64,000 nucleotides of DNA from Thermobacillus xylanilyticus (GTDB lineage Bacteria; Bacillota; Bacilli; Paenibacillales; Paenibacillaceae): assembly GCF_907165215.1 (NCBI RefSeq), contig NZ_CAJRAY010000026.1, positions 1-64,000 on the forward strand, read 5' to 3'. This document shows, piece after piece, positions 25,620-34,664 of this stretch (position 1 is its first letter; each line of letters opens with the position of its first letter). The position numbers and the translations under genes were made by a program. The notes under the pieces are model-generated. The model was not told where the DNA came from. It made no database searches and worked only from the letters and a program-made list of their open reading frames with translations.

Positions 25620-28316
25620 TCATTTTCTTGCGGGAAACCGGCCGGCCGTGGCGTAGTCGAACCGGTATTCTCCTGATCCGATCTCCACTTCCACGCCGTG
25701 ATCCGTCGCGGCGATTGACTGAACGCCTTCCGGATACGAACCGTCCGCTCCAACGAGCCTTCCGTCGATGTTCAGACCCCCGACCGCCGCCCCGCGCAGC
25801 ACCACCCGGGCCGTCGTATTGGCCGGGACGGTCGCTTGCACGCGTATCCGGCCGCCGTCCGTCTGCCATGACGTCTCGATCCTGCCGTACATGGACCGAT
25901 ACGATGTCTTCGCGCGGCTTAGCAGCCCCGCGCCGAACAGCGGCTCAATATGAAGCCGCTTGAAACCGGGAACGGCGCTGTCCATGTCCAGACCCGCAAC
26001 CCTTCGGTACATCCATTCTCCGACGGCTCCGTATGCGTAGTGGTTGAACGAGTTCATGTCGTCGCTCCAGAACGTGCCGTCCGGCTTGATGCCGTCCCAA
26101 TGCTCCCAGATCGTGGTGGCGCCTTTTGAAATGGAATAGATCCACCCCGGGTATCCTTCCTGCAGCAACAGGCGGACGGCCGTGTCATGATAGCCGTAAT
26201 CGGACAGCACCAGGCAAAGATAAGGCGTTCCGAGGAAGCCCGTCGTCAAATGATAACCGTTCCGAATGATCATTTCGTTCAGATCCCGGGCGATGCGCGG
26301 CGCGGCGTCTCCCGCCAGATCGAAGGCGAGGGCCAGCACTTGGGCCGTCTGCGTCTGCGCCGTCATTCGTCCGTCGCCGGTGATGAATTCGTTGCGGAAC
26401 GCCTGGACGACTCGGGCATGCAGCTCGCCGTATTTCGCCGCATCCTCCGTCTTGCCGAGCACGCGGGCCGCTTCGCTCAGCAGCCTCGAGGAGTAAGCGT
26501 AATACGCCGTGGCAATCAGCGGCCGCGGCGTGGCGCCGACATAGCTTCCCTCCTCGGCATCCAGCGCCACCCAGTCGCCGAAATGAAAACCGGTATTCCA
26601 CAGGTATTCGTTGTCGCCCTGGGCGCGGATGTATTCGACCCACGCCTTCATGCTGTCATACAGCTCGGCAAGCAGCCGGCGGTCTCCATAGTAACGGTAC
26701 ACCGTCCACGGGCAAATGACCGCCGCGTCTCCCCAGCCGGAAGAGTTGGCGTCGCCGATCACGTCGGGAACGACGAACGGCACACCGCCGTCGGGGCGCT
26801 GTTCGGCCTTCAGATCGCGCAGCCATTTCGTGAAGAAAGGACCGCCGTGATAATTGTACAGCGCCGTGGCGATGAACACCTGGGCATCCCCGGTCCAGCC
26901 GAGCCGCTCGTCCCGCTGCGGACAGTCGGTCGGCACGTCGAGGAAGTTGCCGCGCTGCCCCCACCGGATGTTTCGCTGCAATTGGTTGACCCTTTCGTCG
27001 GAACAAGAGAATTCGCCCGTAAGCGGCATGTCCGAATGCATCACTTCCCCGACGAAGGCGTCGAGCGGCAGCTCGTCTCCCGGCCAGCCTTCGACTTTCA
27101 CGTAGCGGAAGCCCATAAAAGTGAAATGAGGCGCGTACGTTTCCCGGCCTTCTCCCCTGGCGGTGTACACAACGGTTTGCTTGGCCGTGCGCAGATTGCC
27201 GAAGTAAATGTTGCCGTCCTTGTCCAGCACTTCCGCGTGGCGTAGCACAATCGTCGTGCCTGCCGGCGCCTCGAGCGTGAACCGGATGCGGCCGACCATG
27301 TTCTGGCCCATATCCAGCACCTTGTCGCCGGCCGGCGTCACGAAGGATGCGATCGGCCGGATCGTCTCCGTCACGCGGACCGGCCAGTTCTCCTGCGGCA
27401 CGAGGGTCTCCATCGGCAGGTCGATCGTTTCCGCCGGCGCCCAGTCGTCATCCGCATAGCCCGCTACACTCCAGCCGTCCCGCTCCAGGCGGGCGTCGTA
27501 CGTCTCGCCGTCATAGATCGTCGAGTACGTCACCGGGCCGGTCGCCGCGCGCCAGGATGCGTCGGACGCGACCATTTCTTCGCTTCCGTCTTCGTAACGA
27601 ATGTGGAGTTGAACCAGAGCCGCTCTTCTGTCCCCGTATTTGAAATTCCTTTTGTCGAATGCGAGGCCGCTGCGGTACCAGCCGTCGCCGAGATGGACGC
27701 CGACGGCGTTGGCCCCGGCCCGGAGCAGCTCCGTCACATCATAGGTCTGGTATTGCAGCCGGTACTGGTAGCTGGTCCAGCCGGGCGACAGTTCTTCGTC
27801 GGACACCCGCCGGCCGTTCACGTACAGTTCGTACACTCCCGCCGCCGTGGCGTAAATCCGGGCCTCCTTCACGCCGTCCTTCACCCGGAACGCCTTGCGC
27901 AGCAGAAACGCCGCGTCCGTCTGCGGATCGATGGCGGAAGCCGCCGGCGCAATCCACCTCGCCTGCCATTCGGACCGGTCCAGCAAGGTCGTCTCGAATA
28001 CGGCCGGCTCGCTCCAGGGCGATTCCTCGCCGGCGTCATCCCATACCTTGACCCGCCAGACATACTTCGTGCGCGATGCCAGCTCCGGCCCGCCGTATTC
28101 CACCAGCACGGATTCGCCGCTTTCCACCCTGCCCGAATCCCAGACCGGCCGGTCGAAATCGCCGTCTTCCGCGGCCACCGCAAGCCGGTACGCCCGCTGC
28201 AGGACTCCCCGCCGGCCGGCTTCCAGCCGCCAGCTGAGCCGCGGCCTGCGCACGCCGACGCCGAGCGGATTTCGCCGGTATTCGCAGGTCAAATCCGTCG
28301 CAACCAAATTCCCCAT
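25620..28316 (-). CDS. GH78 alpha-L-rhamnosidase (898 aa)
   Basis: Inverting rhamnosidase with the usual multi-domain GH78 layout: N-terminal Fn3-like (VRRPRLSWRLEAG, VWDSGRVESGES), Bac_rhamnosid_N beta-sandwich (YVNGRRVSDEELSPGWTSYQ), a second sandwich, the (alpha/alpha)6 catalytic domain with DCPQRDERLGWTGDAQVF near residues 462-479, and a C-terminal sandwich. No signal peptide, so it is probably cytoplasmic. The ATG has GGAGGAGGGAACGCTT in front. It is a close paralogue of the next gene but has its own promoter and lacks that gene's C-terminal extension. It likely acts on rhamnogalacturonan- or glycoside-derived oligosaccharides. Confidence 0.94.
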   Translation of the reverse strand: MGNLVATDLTCEYRRNPLGVGVRRPRLSWRLEAGRRGVLQRAYRLAVAAEDGDFDRPVWDSGRVESGESVLVEYGGPELASRTKYVWRVKVWDDAGEESPWSEPAVFETTLLDRSEWQARWIAPAASAIDPQTDAAFLLRKAFRVKDGVKEARIYATAAGVYELYVNGRRVSDEELSPGWTSYQYRLQYQTYDVTELLRAGANAVGVHLGDGWYRSGLAFDKRNFKYGDRRAALVQLHIRYEDGSEEMVASDASWRAATGPVTYSTIYDGETYDARLERDGWSVAGYADDDWAPAETIDLPMETLVPQENWPVRVTETIRPIASFVTPAGDKVLDMGQNMVGRIRFTLEAPAGTTIVLRHAEVLDKDGNIYFGNLRTAKQTVVYTARGEGRETYAPHFTFMGFRYVKVEGWPGDELPLDAFVGEVMHSDMPLTGEFSCSDERVNQLQRNIRWGQRGNFLDVPTDCPQRDERLGWTGDAQVFIATALYNYHGGPFFTKWLRDLKAEQRPDGGVPFVVPDVIGDANSSGWGDAAVICPWTVYRYYGDRRLLAELYDSMKAWVEYIRAQGDNEYLWNTGFHFGDWVALDAEEGSYVGATPRPLIATAYYAYSSRLLSEAARVLGKTEDAAKYGELHARVVQAFRNEFITGDGRMTAQTQTAQVLALAFDLAGDAAPRIARDLNEMIIRNGYHLTTGFLGTPYLCLVLSDYGYHDTAVRLLLQEGYPGWIYSISKGATTIWEHWDGIKPDGTFWSDDMNSFNHYAYGAVGEWMYRRVAGLDMDSAVPGFKRLHIEPLFGAGLLSRAKTSYRSMYGRIETSWQTDGGRIRVQATVPANTTARVVLRGAAVGGLNIDGRLVGADGSYPEGVQSIAATDHGVEVEIGSGEYRFDYATAGRFPARK

Positions 28317-28357
28317 AAGCGTTCCCTCCTCCGCATTCGCTCATCTCGAGTTCCATC

Positions 28358-28386
28358 ATTATACAAAGGATCGTTCCGATTGGGAA
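28358..28386 (-). promoter_or_regulatory. Promoter of the downstream GH78 gene
   Basis: On the minus strand TTCCCA, 17-bp spacer, TATAAT, 42 bp before the ATG. It lies just beyond the terminator of the preceding operon. Confidence 0.6.
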
Positions 28387-28427
28387 GCATTTGTTATATT
28401 CAAATAGATTATTATATGGAATAAACA

Positions 28428-28450
28428 AAGCCGCATCTGCGATGCGGCTT
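28428..28450 (-). terminator. Terminator of the importer/GH78 operon
   Basis: AAGCCGCATC and GATGCGGCTT form a 10-bp perfect stem with a GCA loop, followed on the minus strand by TGTTTATT. It lies 18 bp after the GH78 stop. Confidence 0.75.
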
Positions 28451-28468
28451 CAATAATGCAAGCATGAT

Positions 28469-31363
28469 TCATTTCTCTTCCGCGAGCTCCTCCAGCACCC
28501 GTTCGACCATCTCACGGGTCACGCGGCTCATGCCGTTCTCCGCCAGCTCCCGAAGCGTGGATGTGCGCAGGAAGTTGAGCGACGGCGATCCGAACAGATG
28601 GGGCATGTGGCGCCGGACCGCCCGTTCCGCGCGTTCGTCGGTCAGCAGTTCCAGCAGCCGGCTAGACGTCGTGTACCGCTTGCGGAACAGATTCACCGCC
28701 TCGTAGGCGAACCGATATTCTCCTGATCCGATCTCCGCTTCCACGCCGCGATCCGTCGCGGCAATCGACTGGACGCCTGCCGGGTACGAACCGCCCGCGC
28801 CAACGGGCTGACCGTCGATGCTCAATCCCTCGACCGCCGCCCCGCGCAGCACCACCCGGGCCGTCGTATTCGCGGGGATGGACACCTGCACCTGCACCCG
28901 ATTGCCGTCGATGCTCCATGCCGTCTCGATCTTGCCGTACATGGACAGATGGGACGTCTTCGCGCGGCTCAGCAGCCCCGCGCCGAACAGCGGCTCAATA
29001 TGAAGCCGCTTGAAACCGGGAACGGCGCCGTCCATGTCCAGACCGGCAACTTTGCGGTACATCCATTCCCCGACGGCGCCGTAGGCGTAGTGGTTGAACG
29101 AGTTCATGTCGTCGCTCCAGAATGTGCCGTCCGGCTTGATGCCGTCCCAGTGCTCCCAGATCGTGGTCGCGCCTTTGGAGATCGAGTACAGCCAGCCCGG
29201 ATAGCCGTCCTGCAGCAGCAGGCGCATAGCCGTGTCGTGGTAGCCGTGATCGGACAGCACCATGCACAGGTACGGCGTTCCGAGGAAGCCCGTCGTCAGA
29301 TGGTAGCCGTTCTCGATGATCAGATCGTTCAGATCCCGGGCGATGCGCGGCGCGGCGTCTCCCGCCAGATCGAAGGCGAGCGCCAGCACGTGGGCCGTCT
29401 GCGTCGGCGACGCCATCCGGCCGGTCTTCGTGATGAATTCGTCACGGAACGCCTGGACGACGCGGGCATGCAGCTCGCCGTACTTCGCGGCTTCATCGTC
29501 CCTGCCGAGCACGCGGGCCGCTTCGCTCAGCAGTCTCGAGGAGTAAGCGTAATACGCCGTGGCCACGAGCGGCAGCGGCGTCGCGCCGACGTAACTGCCT
29601 TCCTTGGCGTCGAGCGCCACCCAGTCGCCGAAATGGAACCCGGTCTCCCACATGTATTCGTTGTCGCCCTGGGCCCGGATGTATTCCACCCACGCCTTCA
29701 TGCTGTCGTATTGCTCGGCGAGCAGACGCCGGTCGCCGTAATACCGGTACACCGTCCACGGACAGATGACCGCCGCGTCGCCCCATCCGGACGAGCTGTG
29801 GCCGTCCGCCACGTCGGGAATGACGAAGGGCACGCCGCCATCGGCTCTCTGCTCGGCCTTCAGGTCGCGCAGCCATTTCGTGAAGAAGGGACCGCCATTG
29901 AAGTTGTACAGCGCCGTGGCGATGAACACCTGGGCGTCCCCGGTCCAGCCGAGCCGCTCGTCCCGCTGCGGGCAGTCGGTCGGCACGTCGACGAAGTTGC
30001 CGCGCTGACCCCACTGGATGTTCCGCTGGAGCTGATTGACCCGCTCGTCGGAGCAGGAGAAGTCACCCGTCCGCGGCATGTCCGAATGCATCACTTCCCC
30101 GACGAAGGCATCGAGCGGCAGCTCGTCTCCCGGCCAGCCTTCGACTTTCACGTAGCGGAAGCCGAGGAACGTGAAACGGGGAGCGTAGGTTTCCTTGCCT
30201 TCACCTTTGGCGATGTAGGTGACCGTCTGTTTCGCGAAGCGCAAATTGCCGAAGTAGATGTTGCCGTCCTTGTCCAGCACTTCCGCATGGCGCAGCACGA
30301 TCGTCGTGCCGGCCGGCGCTTCCACCGTAAAGCGGATGCGTCCGACCATGTTCTGCCCCATGTCGAGCACCTTGTCGCCGGCCGGCGTCACGAAGAAGGC
30401 GATCGGCCGGATCGTCTCCGTCACGCGGACCGGCCAGTTCTCCTGCGGCACGAGAATATCCATCGGCAGGTCGATTGTTTCCGCCGGCGCCCAGTCGTCA
30501 TCCGCATAGCCCGCTTCGCTCCAGCCCTTCCGCTCCAGGCGGGCGTCGTACGTCTCGCCGTTGTAGATCGTGGAGTACGTCACCGGGCCGGTCGCCGCGC
30601 GCCAGGACGCGTCGGTCGCGACCATCTCTTCCGTGCCGTCTTCGTAGCGGATGTGGAGCTGCAGCAGGGCCGCGCGCCTGTCCCCGTACTTGTAGTTCAG
30701 TTGCTCGAATCCCATGCCGCTGCGGTACCAGCCGTCACCCAGATGGATGCCGACGGCATTGTCGCCGGACTTCAGCAGTTCCGTCACATCGTAAGTCTGG
30801 TACTGCAGACGGTATTGATAGCTGGTCCAGCCGGGCGACAGTTCTTCGTCGGACACCCGCTGTCCATTCACGTACAGTTCGTATACTCCCGCTGCCGTGG
30901 CGTAAATCCGGGCCGCCTTCACGCCACCCTTCACCCGGAATGACTTGCGCAGCAGGAACGCCGCGTCCGTCTGCGGATCGATGGCGGAAGCCGCCGGCGT
31001 GATCCAGCTTGCCCGCCATTCCGAGAGCTCCAGCAGCGTCGTCTCGAACACAGCCGGTTCGCTGGCGGCCTCCCGGCCGGCGTCATCCCATACCTTGACC
31101 CGCCAGACATACTTCGTGCGCGATGCCAGCTCCGGCCCGCCGTATTCCACCAGCACGGATTCGCCGCTTTCCACCCTGCCCGAATCCCAGATCGGCCGGT
31201 CGAAATCGCCGTCTTCCGCGGCAACCGCGAGCCGGTACGCCTGTTGGAGGATTCCCCGCCGGCCGCCCTCCAGCTTCCAACTGAAGCGCGGCCTGCGCAC
31301 GCCGATGCCAAGCGGGTTCGTCCGGTATTCGCAGGTCAAATCCGTCACGATCAAGTTCGCCAT
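28469..31363 (-). CDS. GH78 alpha-L-rhamnosidase with C-terminal helical extension (964 aa)
   Basis: Paralogue of the 25620-28316 enzyme; the two proteins align along almost their whole length without large gaps, with the same motifs (DCPQRDERLGWTGDAQVF). After the C-terminal sandwich this copy carries about 70 extra residues (RLLELLTDERAERAVRRH, then STLRELAENGMSRVTREM and VERVLEELAEEK) predicted to be helical. A similar helical tail occurs, from memory, on some other Paenibacillus glycosidases. It is the last gene of the operon beginning with the lipoprotein at 34521 and follows the permease by 30 bp, so imported rhamnosides are probably its substrate. Confidence 0.93.
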   Translation of the reverse strand: MANLIVTDLTCEYRTNPLGIGVRRPRFSWKLEGGRRGILQQAYRLAVAAEDGDFDRPIWDSGRVESGESVLVEYGGPELASRTKYVWRVKVWDDAGREAASEPAVFETTLLELSEWRASWITPAASAIDPQTDAAFLLRKSFRVKGGVKAARIYATAAGVYELYVNGQRVSDEELSPGWTSYQYRLQYQTYDVTELLKSGDNAVGIHLGDGWYRSGMGFEQLNYKYGDRRAALLQLHIRYEDGTEEMVATDASWRAATGPVTYSTIYNGETYDARLERKGWSEAGYADDDWAPAETIDLPMDILVPQENWPVRVTETIRPIAFFVTPAGDKVLDMGQNMVGRIRFTVEAPAGTTIVLRHAEVLDKDGNIYFGNLRFAKQTVTYIAKGEGKETYAPRFTFLGFRYVKVEGWPGDELPLDAFVGEVMHSDMPRTGDFSCSDERVNQLQRNIQWGQRGNFVDVPTDCPQRDERLGWTGDAQVFIATALYNFNGGPFFTKWLRDLKAEQRADGGVPFVIPDVADGHSSSGWGDAAVICPWTVYRYYGDRRLLAEQYDSMKAWVEYIRAQGDNEYMWETGFHFGDWVALDAKEGSYVGATPLPLVATAYYAYSSRLLSEAARVLGRDDEAAKYGELHARVVQAFRDEFITKTGRMASPTQTAHVLALAFDLAGDAAPRIARDLNDLIIENGYHLTTGFLGTPYLCMVLSDHGYHDTAMRLLLQDGYPGWLYSISKGATTIWEHWDGIKPDGTFWSDDMNSFNHYAYGAVGEWMYRKVAGLDMDGAVPGFKRLHIEPLFGAGLLSRAKTSHLSMYGKIETAWSIDGNRVQVQVSIPANTTARVVLRGAAVEGLSIDGQPVGAGGSYPAGVQSIAATDRGVEAEIGSGEYRFAYEAVNLFRKRYTTSSRLLELLTDERAERAVRRHMPHLFGSPSLNFLRTSTLRELAENGMSRVTREMVERVLEELAEEK

Positions 31364-31393
31364 TTATAAGTCTCCTCCGTCCTCATGTTTCCG

Positions 31394-32224
31394 TTATCCT
31401 TTGACGGATCCGGCCACCATGCCCGCCACAATTCTCTTGTTGAAGAAAATGAACAGAATCAGCGGCGGAATCGTAATCAGCAGAATGTCGGTAAACAGCA
31501 GATTCCATTTCGAAATGAACTGGCTCGTAAAGTTGTACAGGGTAAGCTGCAGCGTGACGTTCTTCGAACCCGGCAGGAAGTAGAGCGGATTGACGAAATC
31601 GTTGAAGATGACGACCGCCTGCGTCACGATGATCGTCGACGTCACCGGTTTGAGCAGCGGGAAAATGATCTGGAAAAACAGCCGGTAACCGCCGTATCCG
31701 TCCACCACCGCCGCTTCGTCGATATCTTTCGGGATGGTGCCCATGAAGCCCCTGTACAGCATGACGCAGAACGGGAAGCCGAGCGCCACTTCCACCAGCA
31801 CGAGGCCGGTCATCGTCTTGAACAGACCCAGGCCGTTCAGCACCCAGATGGTGGGCACGACCGCGGGCGGAATGATCAGCCCCGCCAGCACGAAGAAGGA
31901 AATCCAGGGCGAAGCCTTGTCCTGGCGGCGTTGCATGACGAAGGCCGCCATGGAGCTGACCACGGTCAGCACCACAATGGACAGCACCGTGAGCAGCGTG
32001 CTGTTCCAGAATGCGCGGACCAGCATGTAGTCGCGGAAGACGAACACTTCCTTGATGTTCTGCCACAACCGGATCTCCGTCGGCCAGTCCAGATTCATGC
32101 GCGCCGCTTCCTGCGGGTTCTTCAGCGCCGTCAGGATGACGAAATAGAGCGGCACCCAGAACAGAATGATGCTGAGCGCCACCGATACGATTTCGATGGT
32201 CAGCAGACGCCCCTTTCTGCTCAC
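31394..32224 (-). CDS. Sugar ABC transporter permease, MalG-like (276 aa)
   Basis: CUT1 permease with six hydrophobic spans, the EAA loop IPKDIDEAAVVDGYGGYRLF and the family C-terminus VAGMVAGSVKG. The ATG overlaps the preceding permease stop by four bases (ATGA). It probably imports rhamnose-containing oligosaccharides, judging by the GH78 gene next in the operon; that is inference from context. Confidence 0.92.
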   Translation of the reverse strand: MSRKGRLLTIEIVSVALSIILFWVPLYFVILTALKNPQEAARMNLDWPTEIRLWQNIKEVFVFRDYMLVRAFWNSTLLTVLSIVVLTVVSSMAAFVMQRRQDKASPWISFFVLAGLIIPPAVVPTIWVLNGLGLFKTMTGLVLVEVALGFPFCVMLYRGFMGTIPKDIDEAAVVDGYGGYRLFFQIIFPLLKPVTSTIIVTQAVVIFNDFVNPLYFLPGSKNVTLQLTLYNFTSQFISKWNLLFTDILLITIPPLILFIFFNKRIVAGMVAGSVKG

Positions 32225-33087
32225 AGGTCCACCTCCTTCCGGGTCAGGAAACGGGACAGCGGGAAGGCCAGCAGGCTGACGAACAGGAACAGGATCACGT
32301 TGCCCGCCGTCGACAGACCGTAGAAGCCGGCCTGATACTGCTTATAGATAATTGAAGCGATGACGTCCGTGGAAAATCCGGGGCCGCCCTTCGTCATGGC
32401 CCAGATCAGATCGAAGCTGCGCAGCCCGCCGATGAAGGCGAGGATGATGACCGAGTTGGTCGCCGGACGGCTGAGCGGCAGAATAATATGCCAGAACTTG
32501 TGCCACGAGCCGCCGCCGTCGATCTGCAGCGCTTCGTAATATTGCTCGGGAATGGACATGATCCCGGCAATATAGATCACCGTCGCAAAACCGACGCCCT
32601 TCCACACGTCCACCATCGCGACGGACAGCAGGGCGATGGACGGGTTGCCGAGCCAGTCCGGACCCTTGATGCCGAAGAACGACAGCGTCTCGTTGATGAG
32701 CCCCGTCGTCGGATGCATCATGACGCTGAACGTGATGCCGACGGCGATGGTGCTGACCAGTGTCGGGAAGAAGACAACGGACCGCAGATAGTTTTTGATC
32801 CGGAGGGCGCCCGTGAGCAGCACCCCGAGCAGCAGACCGAGCACAACCTTGAGTCCGCACGTGACAACCGCGTAAATAAACGTGTTCCGGAACCCGATGG
32901 ACAGATAAGGCTCCTTGAAGAACGTGATGAAGTTGTCCAGTCCGATGTATTCCCAGTCCGACAGCGTCCAGCGCGTCAGACTGAAGAAGAAGGACAGAAA
33001 TGTGGGGACGATGAAAATGATGATGTAAACAATCGCCGCCGGCACCAGGAAGCTGTAACTGTAAATCTTTCTTTGCAATTTGCTCAA
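32221..33087 (-). CDS. Sugar ABC transporter permease, MalF-like, TTG start (288 aa)
   Basis: CUT1 permease with six spans (SFLVPAAIVYIIIFIVPTFL first) and EAA loop IPEQYYEALQIDGGGSWHKF. The start is taken as the TTG at 33087, six bases after GGGAGGAG; an in-frame TTG at 33114 lies upstream of that site. It follows the lipoprotein gene by 81 bp containing a stable hairpin. Confidence 0.9.
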   Translation of the reverse strand: MSKLQRKIYSYSFLVPAAIVYIIIFIVPTFLSFFFSLTRWTLSDWEYIGLDNFITFFKEPYLSIGFRNTFIYAVVTCGLKVVLGLLLGVLLTGALRIKNYLRSVVFFPTLVSTIAVGITFSVMMHPTTGLINETLSFFGIKGPDWLGNPSIALLSVAMVDVWKGVGFATVIYIAGIMSIPEQYYEALQIDGGGSWHKFWHIILPLSRPATNSVIILAFIGGLRSFDLIWAMTKGGPGFSTDVIASIIYKQYQAGFYGLSTAGNVILFLFVSLLAFPLSRFLTRKEVDL

Positions 33088-33115
33088 GCGGATCTCCTCC
33101 CGATACTGAAGCAAA

Positions 33116-33139
33116 CGGCTCTGCCTTGCCGCAGAGCCG
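33116..33139 (-). terminator. Intercistronic hairpin between lipoprotein and permease genes
   Basis: CGGCTCTGC and GCAGAGCCG pair perfectly around a six-base loop, 30 bp after the lipoprotein stop. There is no T-run, so partial attenuation or mRNA 3'-end protection is more likely than full termination. Confidence 0.6.
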
Positions 33140-33168
33140 ATTGCCCGTTGAGCGGATGGTGCCGGGTA

Positions 33169-34521
33169 TTACCAGCCTTCCAGACCGAGTTGCATTGCCT
33201 GCTTCGCGACGTCCTGGTCATACAGGGCCGCCGCGTCTTCCGGGGAGCGCATGCCCGCGCCGACTTCGACCGTCAGTTGCTCCAGCATCGGCCCTTTGAC
33301 CGGGGACAGGAATTCGAGTGCCGGAGACGTCTGGCCTTCCGCATTGAAGTAAGGCATCATGTCTTTGACGACTTGCGGCACATCATCCGGCAGTTCCGCG
33401 CCTTTGACGACGAACGGACCGGATGGCGTGGTCACGCCGGAGATGATTTCCGCGCCTTCCACCGATGCGATGAACGCGAGGAACTGTTTCGCTTCTTCCG
33501 GATGCTTGGTGTTGGCCGAGATGTAGGCCGAGTCCGGCATCCACACCGTCAGGCCGACTTTGTTCGGATCGTCGCCGGGTTGGGCGAAAAAGCCGATGTC
33601 GTCGATGAGATCCGGGAAGTTTTGCTCGATGACCGGAACGGCGAAGCTCAGCATCGGATAGTGCGCGCCCTTGCCTTCCGCCAGCATCGCCAGCGCGGTG
33701 TCATAAGTGGTGGCCAGCAAATCTTCGTTGTAGTAGCCGACCGTCTCGCCGAGCTTCTGGAAGCTGCGCAGCGCGGCTGGCGTGGTCGCGTACTTCGCCT
33801 TGTTCGCCGTGTAGTCGTTCGCGAAGTTCGGCTCCGCTTGCTGCACGTTGTAGTAGTCCGCCAGCACGATCAGCTGGCTCGTCCAGGTATCCTTGTAGGA
33901 ACCGATGATCGGCGCGACGCCGGTGCCTTTCAGCTTGTCGAGGTTGGCCATCAGTTCGTCCCAGGTCTTCGGCACGGACAGACCGTGTTCTTCATAGATT
34001 TTCTTGTTGTAGAACCATCCGCCGGCGACCGAGGAGCGGAACGGCACGCCGAACACTTTGCCGCCCGAGGATACGACCGGGAGGTACGATTCGAGCAGGT
34101 TGTCCAGGAACGCTTCGCCCGACAGGTCGAGCAGATTTTGTTCCGGATTGAGCGCCTGCAGAAGCGAGCCGGAGTTGTAGAAGAAGACGTCGTTCATGTC
34201 GCCGGTCGCCAGGCGCGTCTTGACGAAGTTGTCGCCTTCGGTGCCTTGCGGGCGCGTTTCCAGCTCGATTTCGATGTGGGGATTCTTCTCGGTGAACGCC
34301 TTGCTCAGGGCTTCCCCGATATTGATGGAATCCTGGCTGTTGTCCACGAGCAGCGACAGTTTGACTTTCTCCTTCTTCTCGGCCGAGCTTCCTTCGGACG
34401 CGCCGTTCGTGCCGGACGTACTGCCGCCGCTGTTGCCGTTGTTGTTGCCTCCGCAAGCGGACAGGAGGCCGGCGAGCAGCAGCAGGCATGCCAGAATCAT
34501 GCCGATGGATTTGCGTTGCAC
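33169..34521 (-). CDS. Extracellular sugar-binding lipoprotein, CUT1 type, GTG start (450 aa)
   Basis: Receptor of the rhamnoside-linked importer. Signal peptide with lipobox LLSACGG, then an Asn/Gly/Ser linker and an SBP_bac_1-type fold (VKLSLLVDNSQDSINIGEAL, AFTEKNPHIEIELETRPQG). The start is the GTG at 34521 after AAAGGGGGATACCATCC. In-frame readings extend far upstream into the regulator gene but start before the promoter and lack ribosome sites, so they are rejected. The promoter region carries a cre-like site and a motif shared with the kinase promoter at 37.9-38.0 kb. Confidence 0.92.
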   Translation of the reverse strand: MQRKSIGMILACLLLLAGLLSACGGNNNGNSGGSTSGTNGASEGSSAEKKEKVKLSLLVDNSQDSINIGEALSKAFTEKNPHIEIELETRPQGTEGDNFVKTRLATGDMNDVFFYNSGSLLQALNPEQNLLDLSGEAFLDNLLESYLPVVSSGGKVFGVPFRSSVAGGWFYNKKIYEEHGLSVPKTWDELMANLDKLKGTGVAPIIGSYKDTWTSQLIVLADYYNVQQAEPNFANDYTANKAKYATTPAALRSFQKLGETVGYYNEDLLATTYDTALAMLAEGKGAHYPMLSFAVPVIEQNFPDLIDDIGFFAQPGDDPNKVGLTVWMPDSAYISANTKHPEEAKQFLAFIASVEGAEIISGVTTPSGPFVVKGAELPDDVPQVVKDMMPYFNAEGQTSPALEFLSPVKGPMLEQLTVEVGAGMRSPEDAAALYDQDVAKQAMQLGLEGW

Positions 34522-34585
34522 GGATGGTATCCCCCTTTGATGTGCGATAGTCGCGGTTGCAGGTCCCGGGTTCCCGCTTGCGTCC

Positions 34586-34614
34586 ATTTTAATTGCAAAC
34601 GCTTCCTTCATAAA
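34586..34614 (-). promoter_or_regulatory. Promoter of the rhamnoside importer operon
   Basis: On the minus strand TTTATG, 17-bp spacer, TAAAAT. The weak -35 suits an activated promoter. The spacer contains the cre-like site. Confidence 0.5.
34593..34607. promoter_or_regulatory. cre-like site in the importer promoter
   Basis: TTGCAAACGCTTCCT fits WTGNAANCGNWNNCW at all 15 positions. It lies between the -35 and -10 boxes, so CcpA binding would block RNA polymerase. Confidence 0.6.
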
Positions 34615-34636
34615 TCGCGATCTTTTTTGGATCGGG

Positions 34637-34653
34637 GTCCGAATTTTTAGTGC
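34637..34653 (-). promoter_or_regulatory. Shared activator motif, copy 1
   Basis: Minus-strand GCACTAAAAATTCGGAC, ending 22 bp upstream of the -35. It is identical at 16 of 17 bases to a motif at the same distance from the kinase promoter (37993-38009). Probably the binding site of the response regulator encoded between them. Confidence 0.6.
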
Positions 34654-34664
34654 CGGCCGGATGC

